From Collimonas sp. UBA1456 (lineage in GTDB: Bacteria > Pseudomonadota > Gammaproteobacteria > Burkholderiales > Burkholderiaceae_D): a stretch of DNA of 14,956 nt. The notes under the pieces are model-generated. The model worked only from the letters and a program-made list of their open reading frames with translations. It was not told the DNA's origin and did no database searches. The stretch lies in NCBI GenBank assembly GCA_002325825.1, contig DCSW01000013.1, forward strand, positions 1-14,956. Direction: 5' to 3'. Each line of letters begins with the position of its first letter. The stretch's first letter is position 1. Position numbers and translations under genes: made by a program. Shown here one piece after another: positions 1-7,702 of this stretch.

Positions 1-79
1 CCGGTTAGTCACGCGGCTTTTATACCTTTAGCTAGGCTTGTGAGGATGGTGGCGACGCCGATCCTCACAATCATCGGTG

Positions 80-346
80 CTAGATGCGGCGCGTGACGCG
101 CACGCAGCGTCCCGAGCACCAGATAGTCGACTCGCTCAGACCGAGCAGGCTGGAAGTCGGCATCGCCAGCCACAGCGTCAGCACCAGATGTTCAACCAGA
201 AGAAACGCGGCGTAACTACCGAGCATGAAAATGGTGCTGTGCGACAGATTACCCACGCCTAGTATGCCAAAAACCAGCATGAAGTCCAAGGCAAACCGCG
301 CATACACGTTGCTCAGTGAGTAGAGCGTTGATGAATTATTGTTCAA
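80..346 (-). pseudogene. LivH-like branched-chain amino-acid ABC transporter permease, N-terminal remnant
   Basis: Inner-membrane permeases of this family carry branched-chain amino acids (or related compounds such as amides) received from a periplasmic binding protein. About 60 residues are recognisable. They include the hallmark first membrane segments FGILGVGNLSHSTIFMLGSY, matching the family pattern of FGxLGVxNFAHGxxxMLGAY, followed by a second hydrophobic stretch. After roughly residue 65 the frame turns into arginine-rich nonsense and stops at 80-82. I could not follow the protein further towards position 1, where all three frames carry early stops. Intact relatives are about 290 residues. 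The frame opens with a TTG and no clear ribosome site, so the original start is uncertain. It lies downstream of the LivK-like pseudogene on the same strand, as expected for a liv-type operon. The LivH-type identification is good; the substrate is unknown. Confidence 0.7.
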
Positions 347-522
347 TTATGGAAAATTTTCTTTAATTTATCCTGATCCCAATTAACGGACTACGGAGTA
401 CAGTTCTCCGAGGTTGGTGCGGTATTTTTTCTCCAGGCACCGTCAATAAGTGACAGAGCCGCACAGTGAGTATGGTTCATCACGCTGATGCGACGCCAAA
501 ACTCTGTTCCCTATTGACTACA

Positions 523-1663
523 TTACTTTAGCAATAAGAACTTGTCGCCTTTGGCAATACTCGCAATCGCTTTTTACTGTGCGTCGTAGACGACTTCCTT
601 GCCGGCTACTTCTGGCGCTTTGCGGAAGGCGAACTTGCTAGTCGTGCCTTGAATCCTTGCCGAAGGTAAAGCCTGTTGCAGGGTGATATGGTTTTTATCG
701 ATGGCGCCGCTCAGCCTGATCTTCTTCGGCGCGTTGGCCACTACGCGCAGGACATCGTAGACTTACGCCGTGAAATGGTCAGGATCGCTGCCGAACTTGG
801 CTTTGTACGTGGCGAAGAATCTCTTGTTGGCCAGTGTCAGATTTTTCGCCGACCACGGGCTGCCAATGATGGTATTATCGTCGGCGCCTTGGGGGATATC
901 GAACAGCTTCGGTGAGTTAAGGACGTTGTCTCCGATGAACGGTTGTTTCATTCCCGGTGTACGGGTCTGCAGGATGATGTTGGCGTCTTCTTCGGTCAGA
1001 CAGCAGCAGACGATGACATCTGAATTCGAGGCCTTGAAGGCGACATCGTCCTTGGCATACGATTCCTTGGTGGTGACCGGGATATTCTGGCTGGTCAGGA
1101 GCGCCTTGAAGACGTCGTAGCCGCTATTGGTGAAGGCGTCGTCCTTGCCGGAGATAATGGTGACTTTCTTGATGCCAAAATGCTTGACTACGGCGCGCGT
1201 AGTGACTTGCATCACGTTGGCTCACATGACCGAGCTGCGGAAGGTGAATGGATCTATCTCGGTAATGCCATCAGCGGTTTTGCTGGTGTCGAAGGCGGCG
1301 ACCTTGGTGGCATTGGCGATCGGATCGTCGGCGAACGCCGCATTGGACAAGGTCGGACCGAACACCAGCAGCGCCTTGTCCTTGAAAAATAGTTTCTTGA
1401 AGATGTTGATGGCTTCTTCTTTCTTGTCTTGTTCGTCTTCGATAATCAGTTTCAGTGTGTTGCCGTTGACGCCGCCGGCGTTGACTTCATCAGTAGCTAG
1501 CAAGAAGCCGTTTTTAATAGCGACGCCGTATTTGGTGGCTGGGCCTGGTGAGCGCTGCGGTGAGGCTGAACTTGACATCGGCGGCGTGCGCCGCGCTACC
1601 CAGGCCGGCGGTCAACATCAGTCACGGTAGTGTCTTCAAGATAGTGTTGAGTTGCATTGACAT
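523..1663 (-). pseudogene. LivK-like periplasmic substrate-binding protein of a branched-chain amino-acid-type ABC transporter, multiply broken
   Basis: The gene starts at ATG 1661-1663, preceded by TTGGAG, and encodes a signal peptide ending GSAAHA|ADVKF. It can be read to a terminal TAA at 523-525, near full family length. Lesions seen: TGA at codon 14 (1622-1624) inside the signal peptide, probably an old Trp; one extra base near 1546-1550 at LTAALT/GPATKYG; TGA at 1222-1224; TAA at 763-765 where relatives have Gln (FTA-stop-VYD); and TAA at 574-576, also at a Gln-like position (YDA Q stop). Around DVAFKASNSDVIV about eight residues usually present seem to be deleted in frame. Conserved binding-protein motifs remain, including KYGVAIKNGFLLATDEVNAG, DDAFTNSGYDVF and PFIGDN. 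Family assignment is firm; loss of function is near certain unless all five stops and shifts are sequence errors. Confidence 0.88.
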
Positions 1664-2019
1664 ATTCTCCAAGAGACCGTTTTTTTAGCGTTCCTTACCA
1701 CACGAGGTTGCACGCGAGTAGACAAGCCACGACCGTAACCAAATGCACTATGAAGTAAGAAAGTAAGAAATTAGCAAGCATTATTATTTTGATGTATGTA
1801 AAGATTCACCAAAAGTGAACCAAGGTATAAGGAATGTTCGATCTGAAAATTTCTGGCGCATTAACTACTCACGGGCCAGGTAAAGCGGATGTTTCCTCCG
1901 GAAGAATGAGGCTTTGGGTAGATTTTGAAGTGATGTTGCGCAATTCAAACAAATATACCCCGCGTTTCGGAATCTCGCTAACATCGAACCTGCCGTCAGG
2001 TTGGTTATGAGCCCAATCA
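1664..2019. other. Intergenic stretch between the livK pseudogene and argH
   Basis: About 356 bases without a recognisable gene on either strand. Short frames running into it from the argH side are antisense or read-through shadows without family resemblance. The part at 1740-1860 is AT-rich. Only one small hairpin, at 1987-2002, stands out. Confidence 0.6.
1987..2002 (-). repeat. Short inverted repeat just downstream of argH
   Basis: AACCTG (1987-1992) and CAGGTT (1997-2002) form a 6-bp stem with a 4-base loop, about 18 bases after the argH stop. No T-run follows in the argH direction, so a Rho-independent terminator is doubtful. Confidence 0.35.
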
Positions 2020-3414
2020 TTAGCCTAACTGCTGGCGCAGGTACTGAATCGCTAGGCGCACCTGGCGCGGCGCCGTGCCGCCGATATGATCGCGTGCCGC
2101 GACCGAACCTTCGAGTGTCAGCACGGCGAAGATGTCGTCGTCGATCAGCGGCGAAAACACGCGCAACTGCTCTAGTGATAAGTCGCTCAGGTCGCAGTCC
2201 TGATCGACGCAATTACGCACCGCATGCGCCACAGCTTCGTGCGCGTCGCGGAAAGGCAGGCCTTTTGTGACCAGGTAATCGGCCAGGTCTGTGGCGGTGG
2301 CGTAGCCTTGCAGGGCGGCGGCACGCATCGCTTCCGGTTTGACGGTGATGCCGCGCGCCATGGCGGCGAAGATGCGCAGGGTATCGGTCAGGGTGTCGAT
2401 GGTGTCGAACAGCGGTTCTTTGTCCTCCTGATTATCTTTATTGTAGGCTAGCGGCTGGCCTTTCATCAGGGTCAGCATGGCAATCAGATGGCCATTGACA
2501 CGGCCAGTCTTGCCGCGCGCTAGCTCCGGCACGTCGGGATTCTTCTTTTGCGGCATGATCGAAGAACCGGTGCAGAAGCGGTCGGCAATATCGATGAAGC
2601 CGATGCACGGGTTCATCCAGATCACCATTTCTTCCGAGATGCGCGAGATATGAGTCATCACTAGCGCGGCGGTGGCGCAGAATTCAATGGCGAAGTCACG
2701 ATCCGAGACCGCATCAAGTGAATTGCGGCACACGTCGTCAAAACCGAGCGTTTTGGCCACGCGTTCGCGGTCGATCTGGAAAGTGGTGCCGGCCAGTGCG
2801 GCGGCGCCCAGCGGCAGGCGGTTGACGCGCTTGCGACAATCCAGCATGCGCTCGGCGTCACGGCCGAACATTTCAACGTAAGCCAGCACGTGATGACCGA
2901 AAGTGATCGGCTGCGCCACCTGCATGTGGGTGAAGCCTGGCAGGATGGTGTCGGCGTGTTGCTCCGCTAGATCTAGCAGAGCCAGGCGCAGATCGCGCAG
3001 CAAGCCGCTGATGTCGTCGATGGCGCCGCGCAGGTAGAGGCGGATGTCGGTAGCGACCTGATCGTTGCGCGAACGGCCTGTGTGCAGGCGCTTGCCGGCA
3101 TCACCGACCAACTTGGTCAGACGCTTTTCAATGTTCAGGTGGACGTCTTCCTGGTCCAACAGCCATTCGAACTTGCCGCCGTTTATCTCGCCCTGAATCT
3201 GTGCCATACCCTTCTGGATTGCCGCGTAGTCGGCGGCACTAATGATTTTTTGATATACCAGCATCTCGGCATGCGCCAGTGAGCTTTGGATATCGACTGC
3301 CGCCAGACGCTTGTCGAAGAACACCGATGCCGTATAGCGTTTTACCAGATCGGAGACTGGTTCAGAAAAACGAGCCGACCAAGCTTCGCCTTTTTTGGAG
3401 AATTGTGTTGTCAT
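2020..3414 (-). CDS. argH: Argininosuccinate lyase
   Basis: Cytoplasmic enzyme that splits argininosuccinate into arginine and fumarate, the last step of arginine synthesis. It acts as a homotetramer of the fumarase/aspartase superfamily. The 464-residue protein is full length and uninterrupted. The chosen start, MTTQFSKKGEAWSARF at 3412-3414, fits the family N-terminus; a longer in-frame start 48 bases upstream would add residues unlike any relative. Visible motifs are DVHLNIE (90-96), TGRSRNDQ (112-119), the THMQ segment with the catalytic His (about 163), and the superfamily signature GSSIMPQKKNPD (283-294), whose Ser lies in the mobile catalytic loop. It stands alone on its strand, divergent from a dead histidine kinase. 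Among so many ruined neighbours its intact reading frame suggests continuing selection. Confidence 0.97.
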   Translation of the reverse strand: MTTQFSKKGEAWSARFSEPVSDLVKRYTASVFFDKRLAAVDIQSSLAHAEMLVYQKIISAADYAAIQKGMAQIQGEINGGKFEWLLDQEDVHLNIEKRLTKLVGDAGKRLHTGRSRNDQVATDIRLYLRGAIDDISGLLRDLRLALLDLAEQHADTILPGFTHMQVAQPITFGHHVLAYVEMFGRDAERMLDCRKRVNRLPLGAAALAGTTFQIDRERVAKTLGFDDVCRNSLDAVSDRDFAIEFCATAALVMTHISRISEEMVIWMNPCIGFIDIADRFCTGSSIMPQKKNPDVPELARGKTGRVNGHLIAMLTLMKGQPLAYNKDNQEDKEPLFDTIDTLTDTLRIFAAMARGITVKPEAMRAAALQGYATATDLADYLVTKGLPFRDAHEAVAHAVRNCVDQDCDLSDLSLEQLRVFSPLIDDDIFAVLTLEGSVAARDHIGGTAPRQVRLAIQYLRQQLG

Positions 3415-3474
3415 AATTGAGTGTTTGGAAGTGCAATGAATCATGAAATGATAAATTACCATCCCCGAAAATCC

Positions 3475-3525
3475 ACGTTATGCTTGCATCCCGATGGGAT
3501 AACGTGAGCTCGCCTTTTATAAAAG
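3475..3525 (-). promoter_or_regulatory. Inverted repeats in the argH upstream region
   Basis: The 191-base gap between argH and the divergent kinase remnant is AT-rich. It holds a 7-bp inverted repeat, ACGTTAT (3475-3481) and ATAACGT (3499-3505), enclosing a smaller ATCCC-GAT-GGGAT repeat. A perfect 12-bp palindrome, CTTTTATAAAAG, lies at 3514-3525. These could be an operator or a leader hairpin for argH. I cannot assign a regulator, and no clear -35/-10 pair stands out. Confidence 0.35.
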
Positions 3526-3605
3526 AGTAAAATAACATTAATAATTAATTAAATTTAATCAACGCCTTCAACTCAATCCACTCCTAATTTCCGCTCCGTT
3601 AACTC

Positions 3606-4086
3606 ATGTCCTTACCCATGTAAACTGACAAAAGTGTCGATAGTATACCAGCGCAGCAGGCTGTTGCGCTGGTGATTCCGGATTGTTGTAATCTAGGCGT
3701 GGTGTCTCGGATCCTGCTTGCCGTGAATTTGGTATTAATGGTTGCAATTTTCTTGCGTACCGAGAGCCTAATCGCAACGTCTGGCAGTTTCATCGAATCG
3801 TCTTCGATGTTGATCGACCCAGCCTGCTTCTTGTCTTTGTCGATCTTGTGCGGTCTGCATCGCATCGGTCAGCTGATGTCGCCGGTTTCGCAACGTTCGT
3901 TGTGCGCATTAGTGTCGGCGTTGGCAACGTTGGCGGTGATTCATTTGCTATTTGATCTCGACTGGTTTCTCAGCGGCTTTACGTGTCTCAGGGCTCCCTG
4001 AGGGACGTCGCTGGTGGTCATGCTGGTCGTTTTGTTCGAGATCGTGCTGCAGCATTATTTGAGCTGCGGACCAAGACTTTTCGCCT
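3606..4086 (+). pseudogene. AlgZ/LytS-type sensor histidine kinase, truncated membrane domain
   Basis: Membrane sensor kinases of this type phosphorylate a LytTR response regulator (AlgR type). The original ATG appears to be 3606-3608. A TAA at 3621-3623 breaks it at codon 6, after which the frame continues through VIPDCCNLGVVSRILLAVNL, a segment typical of the start of these kinases in Burkholderiales. Several hydrophobic segments follow (around 3700-3760, 3870-3960 and 4010-4050). Further lesions are a TGA at 3999-4001 and a frame change near 4055-4075; the last recognisable part resembles FELRTKTFSP, just before the kinase domain. The His box, ATP-binding domain and any partner regulator are absent, replaced by the end of a convergent pseudogene. 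The family call rests on the N-terminal motif and topology only. Confidence 0.65.
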
Positions 4087-4198
4087 GTGGCTTCATGGCT
4101 GATGCCACCACGAAGCCGGACAGACCGATCGGAATCAGGATCCCTCCCATCGCTGGTGCCGATGCCTAGGTTGCGGATGAAATCGCGACGTTTCATGG
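4055..4198 (-). pseudogene. Tat-signal protein remnant, probably DUF1501 family N-terminus
   Basis: ATG at 4196-4198 has a strong ribosome site (GGGAGG) and begins MKRRDFIRNLGIG, a twin-arginine export signal. A one-base shift near 4150 moves the hydrophobic core GILIPIGLSGFVVASA into another frame, which stops at 4055-4057. About 45 residues remain of what would be a protein of about 400. It begins two bases after the stop of the DUF1800 remnant on the same strand. DUF1800 and DUF1501 genes are habitual neighbours, which is why I favour DUF1501; sequence alone supports only a Tat-exported protein. The rest has been deleted, and the remnant runs into the convergent kinase fragment. Confidence 0.55.
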
Positions 4199-4200
4199 CA

Positions 4201-5369
4201 TTACCTCCCAAGTTCTCTCTTCATGAAATCCGGCCCGCCGAGGATGAGGCTGACCCGCAGATTCGGTGCTGCGGCTGCAATCGTGCTCATGCTGTGCAGC
4301 TGCAGCGCCGGCGAGCTGCGATTTGCCATTGCTTCAGCTATTGAAGAAATTGATACGGCGCAGCAGCGCATCGGGATTGAGTCATGCTTCTTCAGAAAAT
4401 TTATAGCCCTCCGGCGTCAGCCAGACATACAATGGCTACCCCCAGCTGACCCAGCATACCGTCGACTGGCTTGATATGCTGCACCGGCGTCGCAGTCGCA
4501 CGCAATGATGACACTACATATTAATACGGCGTTTTGAATTGTGTCTGGTAATTGTTACGCGACCAGAATCCGGACTATTGAACAACGTATGTAGCACCGC
4601 TTTGATGTCGCCGTTGCTGCTGAGGAAGCGGCGGGCGAGTTTTTCGGTCAGTGCCGGTTGTGGTTTGTCCTAGATGAAATACTGGACCAGTTTGGTGACG
4701 ATGAAATGCGTGGTGGCAGGAAGACGGGCGGGATGTCGATCACCTGCTCGCCTTCCTGCCACCGCTACCCTTGATGGTATGGTCGAGAAATACTTTGTCG
4801 CCGAAATCGTGACGGCACGAATTTGAAGATATATGCCGGCTGGCCATCTTTCATGCCTTTTTCATTGATGCTCCAGCCGCTCAGGATGCGTGCCGGCGAT
4901 ATTACGTCAGCTTGAATGGTAGCTGCTATCGACGCCCATCGTATTCAGCTTCAGCAACTCGTGCCTGTAGTTTTCATTGAGCCCCTTGAAGCGGATCCTT
5001 GGCTTCCAGCGTATTGACGCCGCTACTGAGCCAGTTGTCGAGATAATAAAGCATGGCCGGATGATGGGCAATGGCTCCCAGCAATTGGCAGAAATTGCCA
5101 AACGCGTTGGGACGTAGCGCGTCCTTTTTATATTCGTCGCACGCAGTAACGTACCCATTCCTTGCCCTCGAAAACATTGAAGTGATTGAATCAAAATTCG
5201 CCCATGACTTCCTGCAACTGCAGCGGGTTTCCGATCGCCAGCCACAGGAACACAAAATGAAATTGCAGCTTGATCTCCTTAATGCGTGGCATTTTTTCGA
5301 ATCGTTCAATGGCGCTGCTGCATCCTGAGTCTTAGTATCTTGCGCCCAGGATACAGCAGCACTTGACAT
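4201..5369 (-). pseudogene. DUF1800 family protein, multiply frameshifted
   Basis: DUF1800 proteins are usually exported, about 500 residues long and of unknown function, and are commonly paired with a DUF1501 protein. Readable blocks in order are: a signal-peptide end and ETRCSC-like N-terminal part; LQEVMGEF-stop-FNHFNVFEG with TGA at 5191-5193 where relatives have Trp; DALRPNAFGNFCQLLGA and HHPAMLYYLDNW; KGLNENYRHELLKLNTMGVD; a weak stretch around SGWSINEKG; KLARRFLSSNGDIKAVLHT; PVDGMLGQLG; NPDALLRRINF; and the C-terminus SLILGGPDFMKR ending at TAA 4201-4203. At least five frame changes and several stops separate them, and part of the N-terminal third is missing. The blocks are collinear with the family, so identification is strong. 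Confidence 0.82.
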
Positions 5370-5452
5370 AAATTAGTGCAATCGAGAAAAGGCAACGATT
5401 TTTGACAGTCTATATCATATTCCGCTTTATGCATTTTTTTGCTGACCCAGAG

Positions 5453-6490
5453 TTAACGCATTGTTTGGGTGCGCCGCATACAGGCTTGGTATGTCATATT
5501 GTAAGGCGGTAATGTTGACAGCTCGCTCACTGGTTTGAGTGCGTAGATGACCTTGATCGGGTTCATCAGTTGCAACGGATCAAGTGCCTGTTTGATGGTT
5601 TTCACCAACGCTATCTCCACCGACGACTTGTAGCGTAGAATTTCTTCGCGCTTGAGAGCGCCCGGTTCATGTTCCGCCAAGATTGAGCCACCCATGCTGT
5701 CGACGCTGTTATGTACCATGCGGTTGATCTCCGCCTGGCGTGCAATGAATGGCTCTTCGCTGACTTCAAGCGCTGGCGAGACGTTGCAATGCAAGTCGCC
5801 ATCGCCGAGATGGCCGAAGGTGACGTTGCGGCAATCCTGGAAATGTTGTCGCAGCAAGGCGTCGGTGACGGCAATAAATTCAGCTATGCGGGAAATCGGC
5901 AGTAATATATCGTGCTTGATGTTCTTATTTTTCTTGGCTTGCTCCGAGGAGATGCTTCGAGTAACTGCTACAGCGCGCACGATTGTGTGGTGGAAGTGGT
6001 CAGTACTGCATCTTGGCAAATTTCCTGCTCCAGATCGGCGCCGATCACGGTTTCCAGCAGCGTATTTACATAGGGGGCAGGTTCGCTATCTGACAGATCC
6101 ATTAACACGTATTGCGGGTGACATTCGGCAAAAAAGGTAAGGGATGGTTGCGGAAAATGTTTAGCGACCAGTTGCAGGCATAGGTCAGACATCAGTTCGA
6201 AACCGGTCAGCATAGCACCGCAGCACTGTTGCGCTAGACTCAGCAATCGTAATGCATCGGTCGAGATTTGCACTGCCGCCAAAGCGGTCACTTGCACTTG
6301 CGGGAATATCTTGAGGACGGCGGCGGTTATGATGCCGAGCATTTCTTCGGCACCCATGGGCTACTTCAGGCCCGAGATCGAGCTCGAGGCGAAGTGCGTG
6401 GGTATTGCCGTAGCGTAGTACCGAGGTGCCTCCGGCATTGGGCGACAGGTTGCCGCCGATGGTGCAGCTGTCCTCGGCCGCTTCTTGTTC
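5453..6490 (-). pseudogene. GlcD-type FAD-binding oxidoreductase (D-2-hydroxyacid dehydrogenase family) remnant
   Basis: Family members oxidise D-lactate, glycolate or D-2-hydroxyglutarate using FAD. The surviving part begins inside the FAD domain at SCTIGGNLSPNAGGTSVLRY (about 6410-6475). It then jumps to GAEEMLGIITAAVLK, so roughly 30 residues between are deleted, along with about 100 at the N-terminus. The frame runs to about 5968, changes, then continues in the C-terminal FAD-oxidase domain (NVTFGHLGDGDLHCN, MGGSILAEHEPGALKREEI). Two normally conserved sites are altered: GDGNLHxN reads GDGDLHCN, and SAEHGxGxLKR reads LAEHEPGALKR. After NPIKVI the frame runs about 30 residues past the usual end, suggesting the old stop was also lost. 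It lies downstream of wrbA and DUF2069 on the same strand, an arrangement I recall from related Burkholderiales. Confidence 0.85.
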
Positions 6491-6615
6491 TTGTATATGT
6501 TATAGGAGTTTAAAGGGGCGCTGAGTACACGTCCAAATTTAACTATGAACTCAGAATCAACCCCAACCCATGCCTGACTTTTAACTATTGTGACGCTTTC
6601 TTGATTGCATCTTGC

Positions 6616-6647
6616 GCGGCCTGCTTAGCGGTTTTTTATCAGGCCGC
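6616..6647. repeat. Perfect 8-bp inverted repeat
   Basis: GCGGCCTG (6616-6623) and CAGGCCGC (6640-6647) pair with a 16-base loop containing a T6 run (GGTTTTTTA). The T-run lies inside the loop rather than after the stem, so this is not a classical terminator. It sits between the FAD-oxidase and DUF2069 remnants. Confidence 0.4.
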
Positions 6648-6744
6648 AAATACAGGATGGTACACAGTAGAAGATACAGCTGAGAACGACTTGTGGCCTT
6701 CTAGCTAGCCTAGGCTGGTGGAGGTGAGGTTGCTGTCGCTGGTG

Positions 6745-6973
6745 TCGCGGACTCATGACGCTGCTCAACTGCAGCAGTAGTGGCAGGACTTTAAGCGCCA
6801 TCCATGGATCCGCCCGAGCGTAATGGCGCCAGCAACAATTCCAAGACTACACACAGCACGATCAGGGTCGGCAAACTGCTGACTGCGCCGCAGTATAAGA
6901 AGAAACGCAGCTGGCGGGCTGCGTACGGCAGTGGGTGTGTTTGTGTGCTCGGTTCCAGTTTGGTGGTCATCAT
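6745..6973 (-). pseudogene. DUF2069 small inner-membrane protein, frameshifted
   Basis: DUF2069 proteins are about 110-140 residues with several membrane helices and unknown function. The start codon overlaps the wrbA stop in an ATGA arrangement (ATG at 6971-6973), implying translational coupling. The first 60 residues read well, with the hydrophobic helix and the family motif LELLLAPLRSGGS. A one-base shift at about 6806 then breaks the frame. The next block, WMALKVLPLL, continues in another frame, and beyond 6745 resemblance fades. A possible trace of the last helix near 6655-6690 is too weak to include. Confidence 0.7.
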
Positions 6974-7614
6974 GCCTTCCGTTGACCTGTGTTGAACGGT
7001 GCTGTCAATTTTAGTACAGTTTCGCCCAGGCGGCGTCCCTGGGCAATGGCCAGGGTGCGGCTTTCAGCGGAAATCGGTTGGTTGCCGTTCATGCCCGACC
7101 AGTGGCTGGCACCATAGGGTGTGCCGCCGCTGGAGGTGGCCATCAGTTCTGGCAGGGTGTAGGGCAAACCCATCACCAGCATACCGTGATGCAAGAGCGG
7201 TGTCATCATCGACATCAGCGTCGATTCCTGACCGCCGTGCAGGCTGCCGGTGGAAGTGAATACGCAGGCTGGCTTACCGGCCAGGGTACCGGCTAGCCAG
7301 CCGGTGGTGGTGCCGTCCCAAAAATATTTCATGGCGGCGGCCATGTTGCCAAAGCGGGTCGGCGATCCTAGCGCCAGGCCAGCGCATTCAACTAAGTCGG
7401 TCAATTCGACGTAGGGCGCGCCTTCCAAAGGAACCTCGGGTGCGCTGGCTTCGATTACGGTCGATACTTCCGGCACCGTGCGCAGCCTTGCTTCGCAGTC
7501 CGCCACCGAGTCAATGCCTTGGCCGATCAACTCGGCCAGTTTGCGAGTCGAGCCATGGCGTGAGTAGTACAAAACCAGAATCGGTGTATTAATGATAATG
7601 TTGAATGAGTTCAT
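6970..7614 (-). CDS. wrbA: NAD(P)H:quinone oxidoreductase, WrbA type
   Basis: Cytoplasmic flavodoxin-like FMN enzyme that reduces quinones by two electrons at the expense of NAD(P)H, usually as a tetramer and linked to oxidative stress defence. The 214-residue protein is complete. The FMN phosphate loop is SRHGST (18-23). Other family blocks are LALGSPTRFGNMAAAMKYF, TSTGSLHGGQEST and HHGMLVMGLPY, all intact. I chose ATG 7612-7614 because it gives a normal WrbA N-terminus; a TTG 42 bases upstream would add an atypical leader. No Shine-Dalgarno sequence precedes this ATG. The stop overlaps the DUF2069 start, and a divergent yihY remnant begins 89 bases upstream. Confidence 0.94.
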   Translation of the reverse strand: MNSFNIIINTPILVLYYSRHGSTRKLAELIGQGIDSVADCEARLRTVPEVSTVIEASAPEVPLEGAPYVELTDLVECAGLALGSPTRFGNMAAAMKYFWDGTTTGWLAGTLAGKPACVFTSTGSLHGGQESTLMSMMTPLLHHGMLVMGLPYTLPELMATSSGGTPYGASHWSGMNGNQPISAESRTLAIAQGRRLGETVLKLTAPFNTGQRKA

Positions 7615-7621
7615 ACTTGGT

Positions 7622-7627
7622 ATTATA
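7622..7627 (-). promoter_or_regulatory. Consensus -10 element placed for a leaderless wrbA transcript
   Basis: On the minus strand the hexamer is a perfect TATAAT, ending seven bases before the chosen wrbA ATG. Transcription would then begin at or within a base of the start codon, matching the lack of a ribosome site. A convincing -35 at 17 bases is not visible, so this stays tentative. Confidence 0.4.
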
Positions 7628-7702
7628 AGACGCTTGAGCCTCGGTTCATGATGCAAAATGCGTGTTGATGCGCCTAAGTTGATGGACTACATTAGGTAAA
7701 GC

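Noticed and set aside
770..1630. Long plus-strand frames opposite the LivK remnant.
   Set aside because: They are antisense to a collinear binding-protein homology and resemble no family.
2001..3282. Several 60-90 residue frames antisense or shifted over argH.
   Set aside because: Shadows of an intact, well-conserved gene.
6616..6647. Inverted repeat as a transcription terminator.
   Set aside because: The T6 run is inside the loop and no T-run follows the stem on either strand.
6595..6660. Minus-strand text KQAAQDAIKKAS resembling the end of a phasin-like or alanine/lysine-rich protein.
   Set aside because: Too short and low in complexity to assign a gene.
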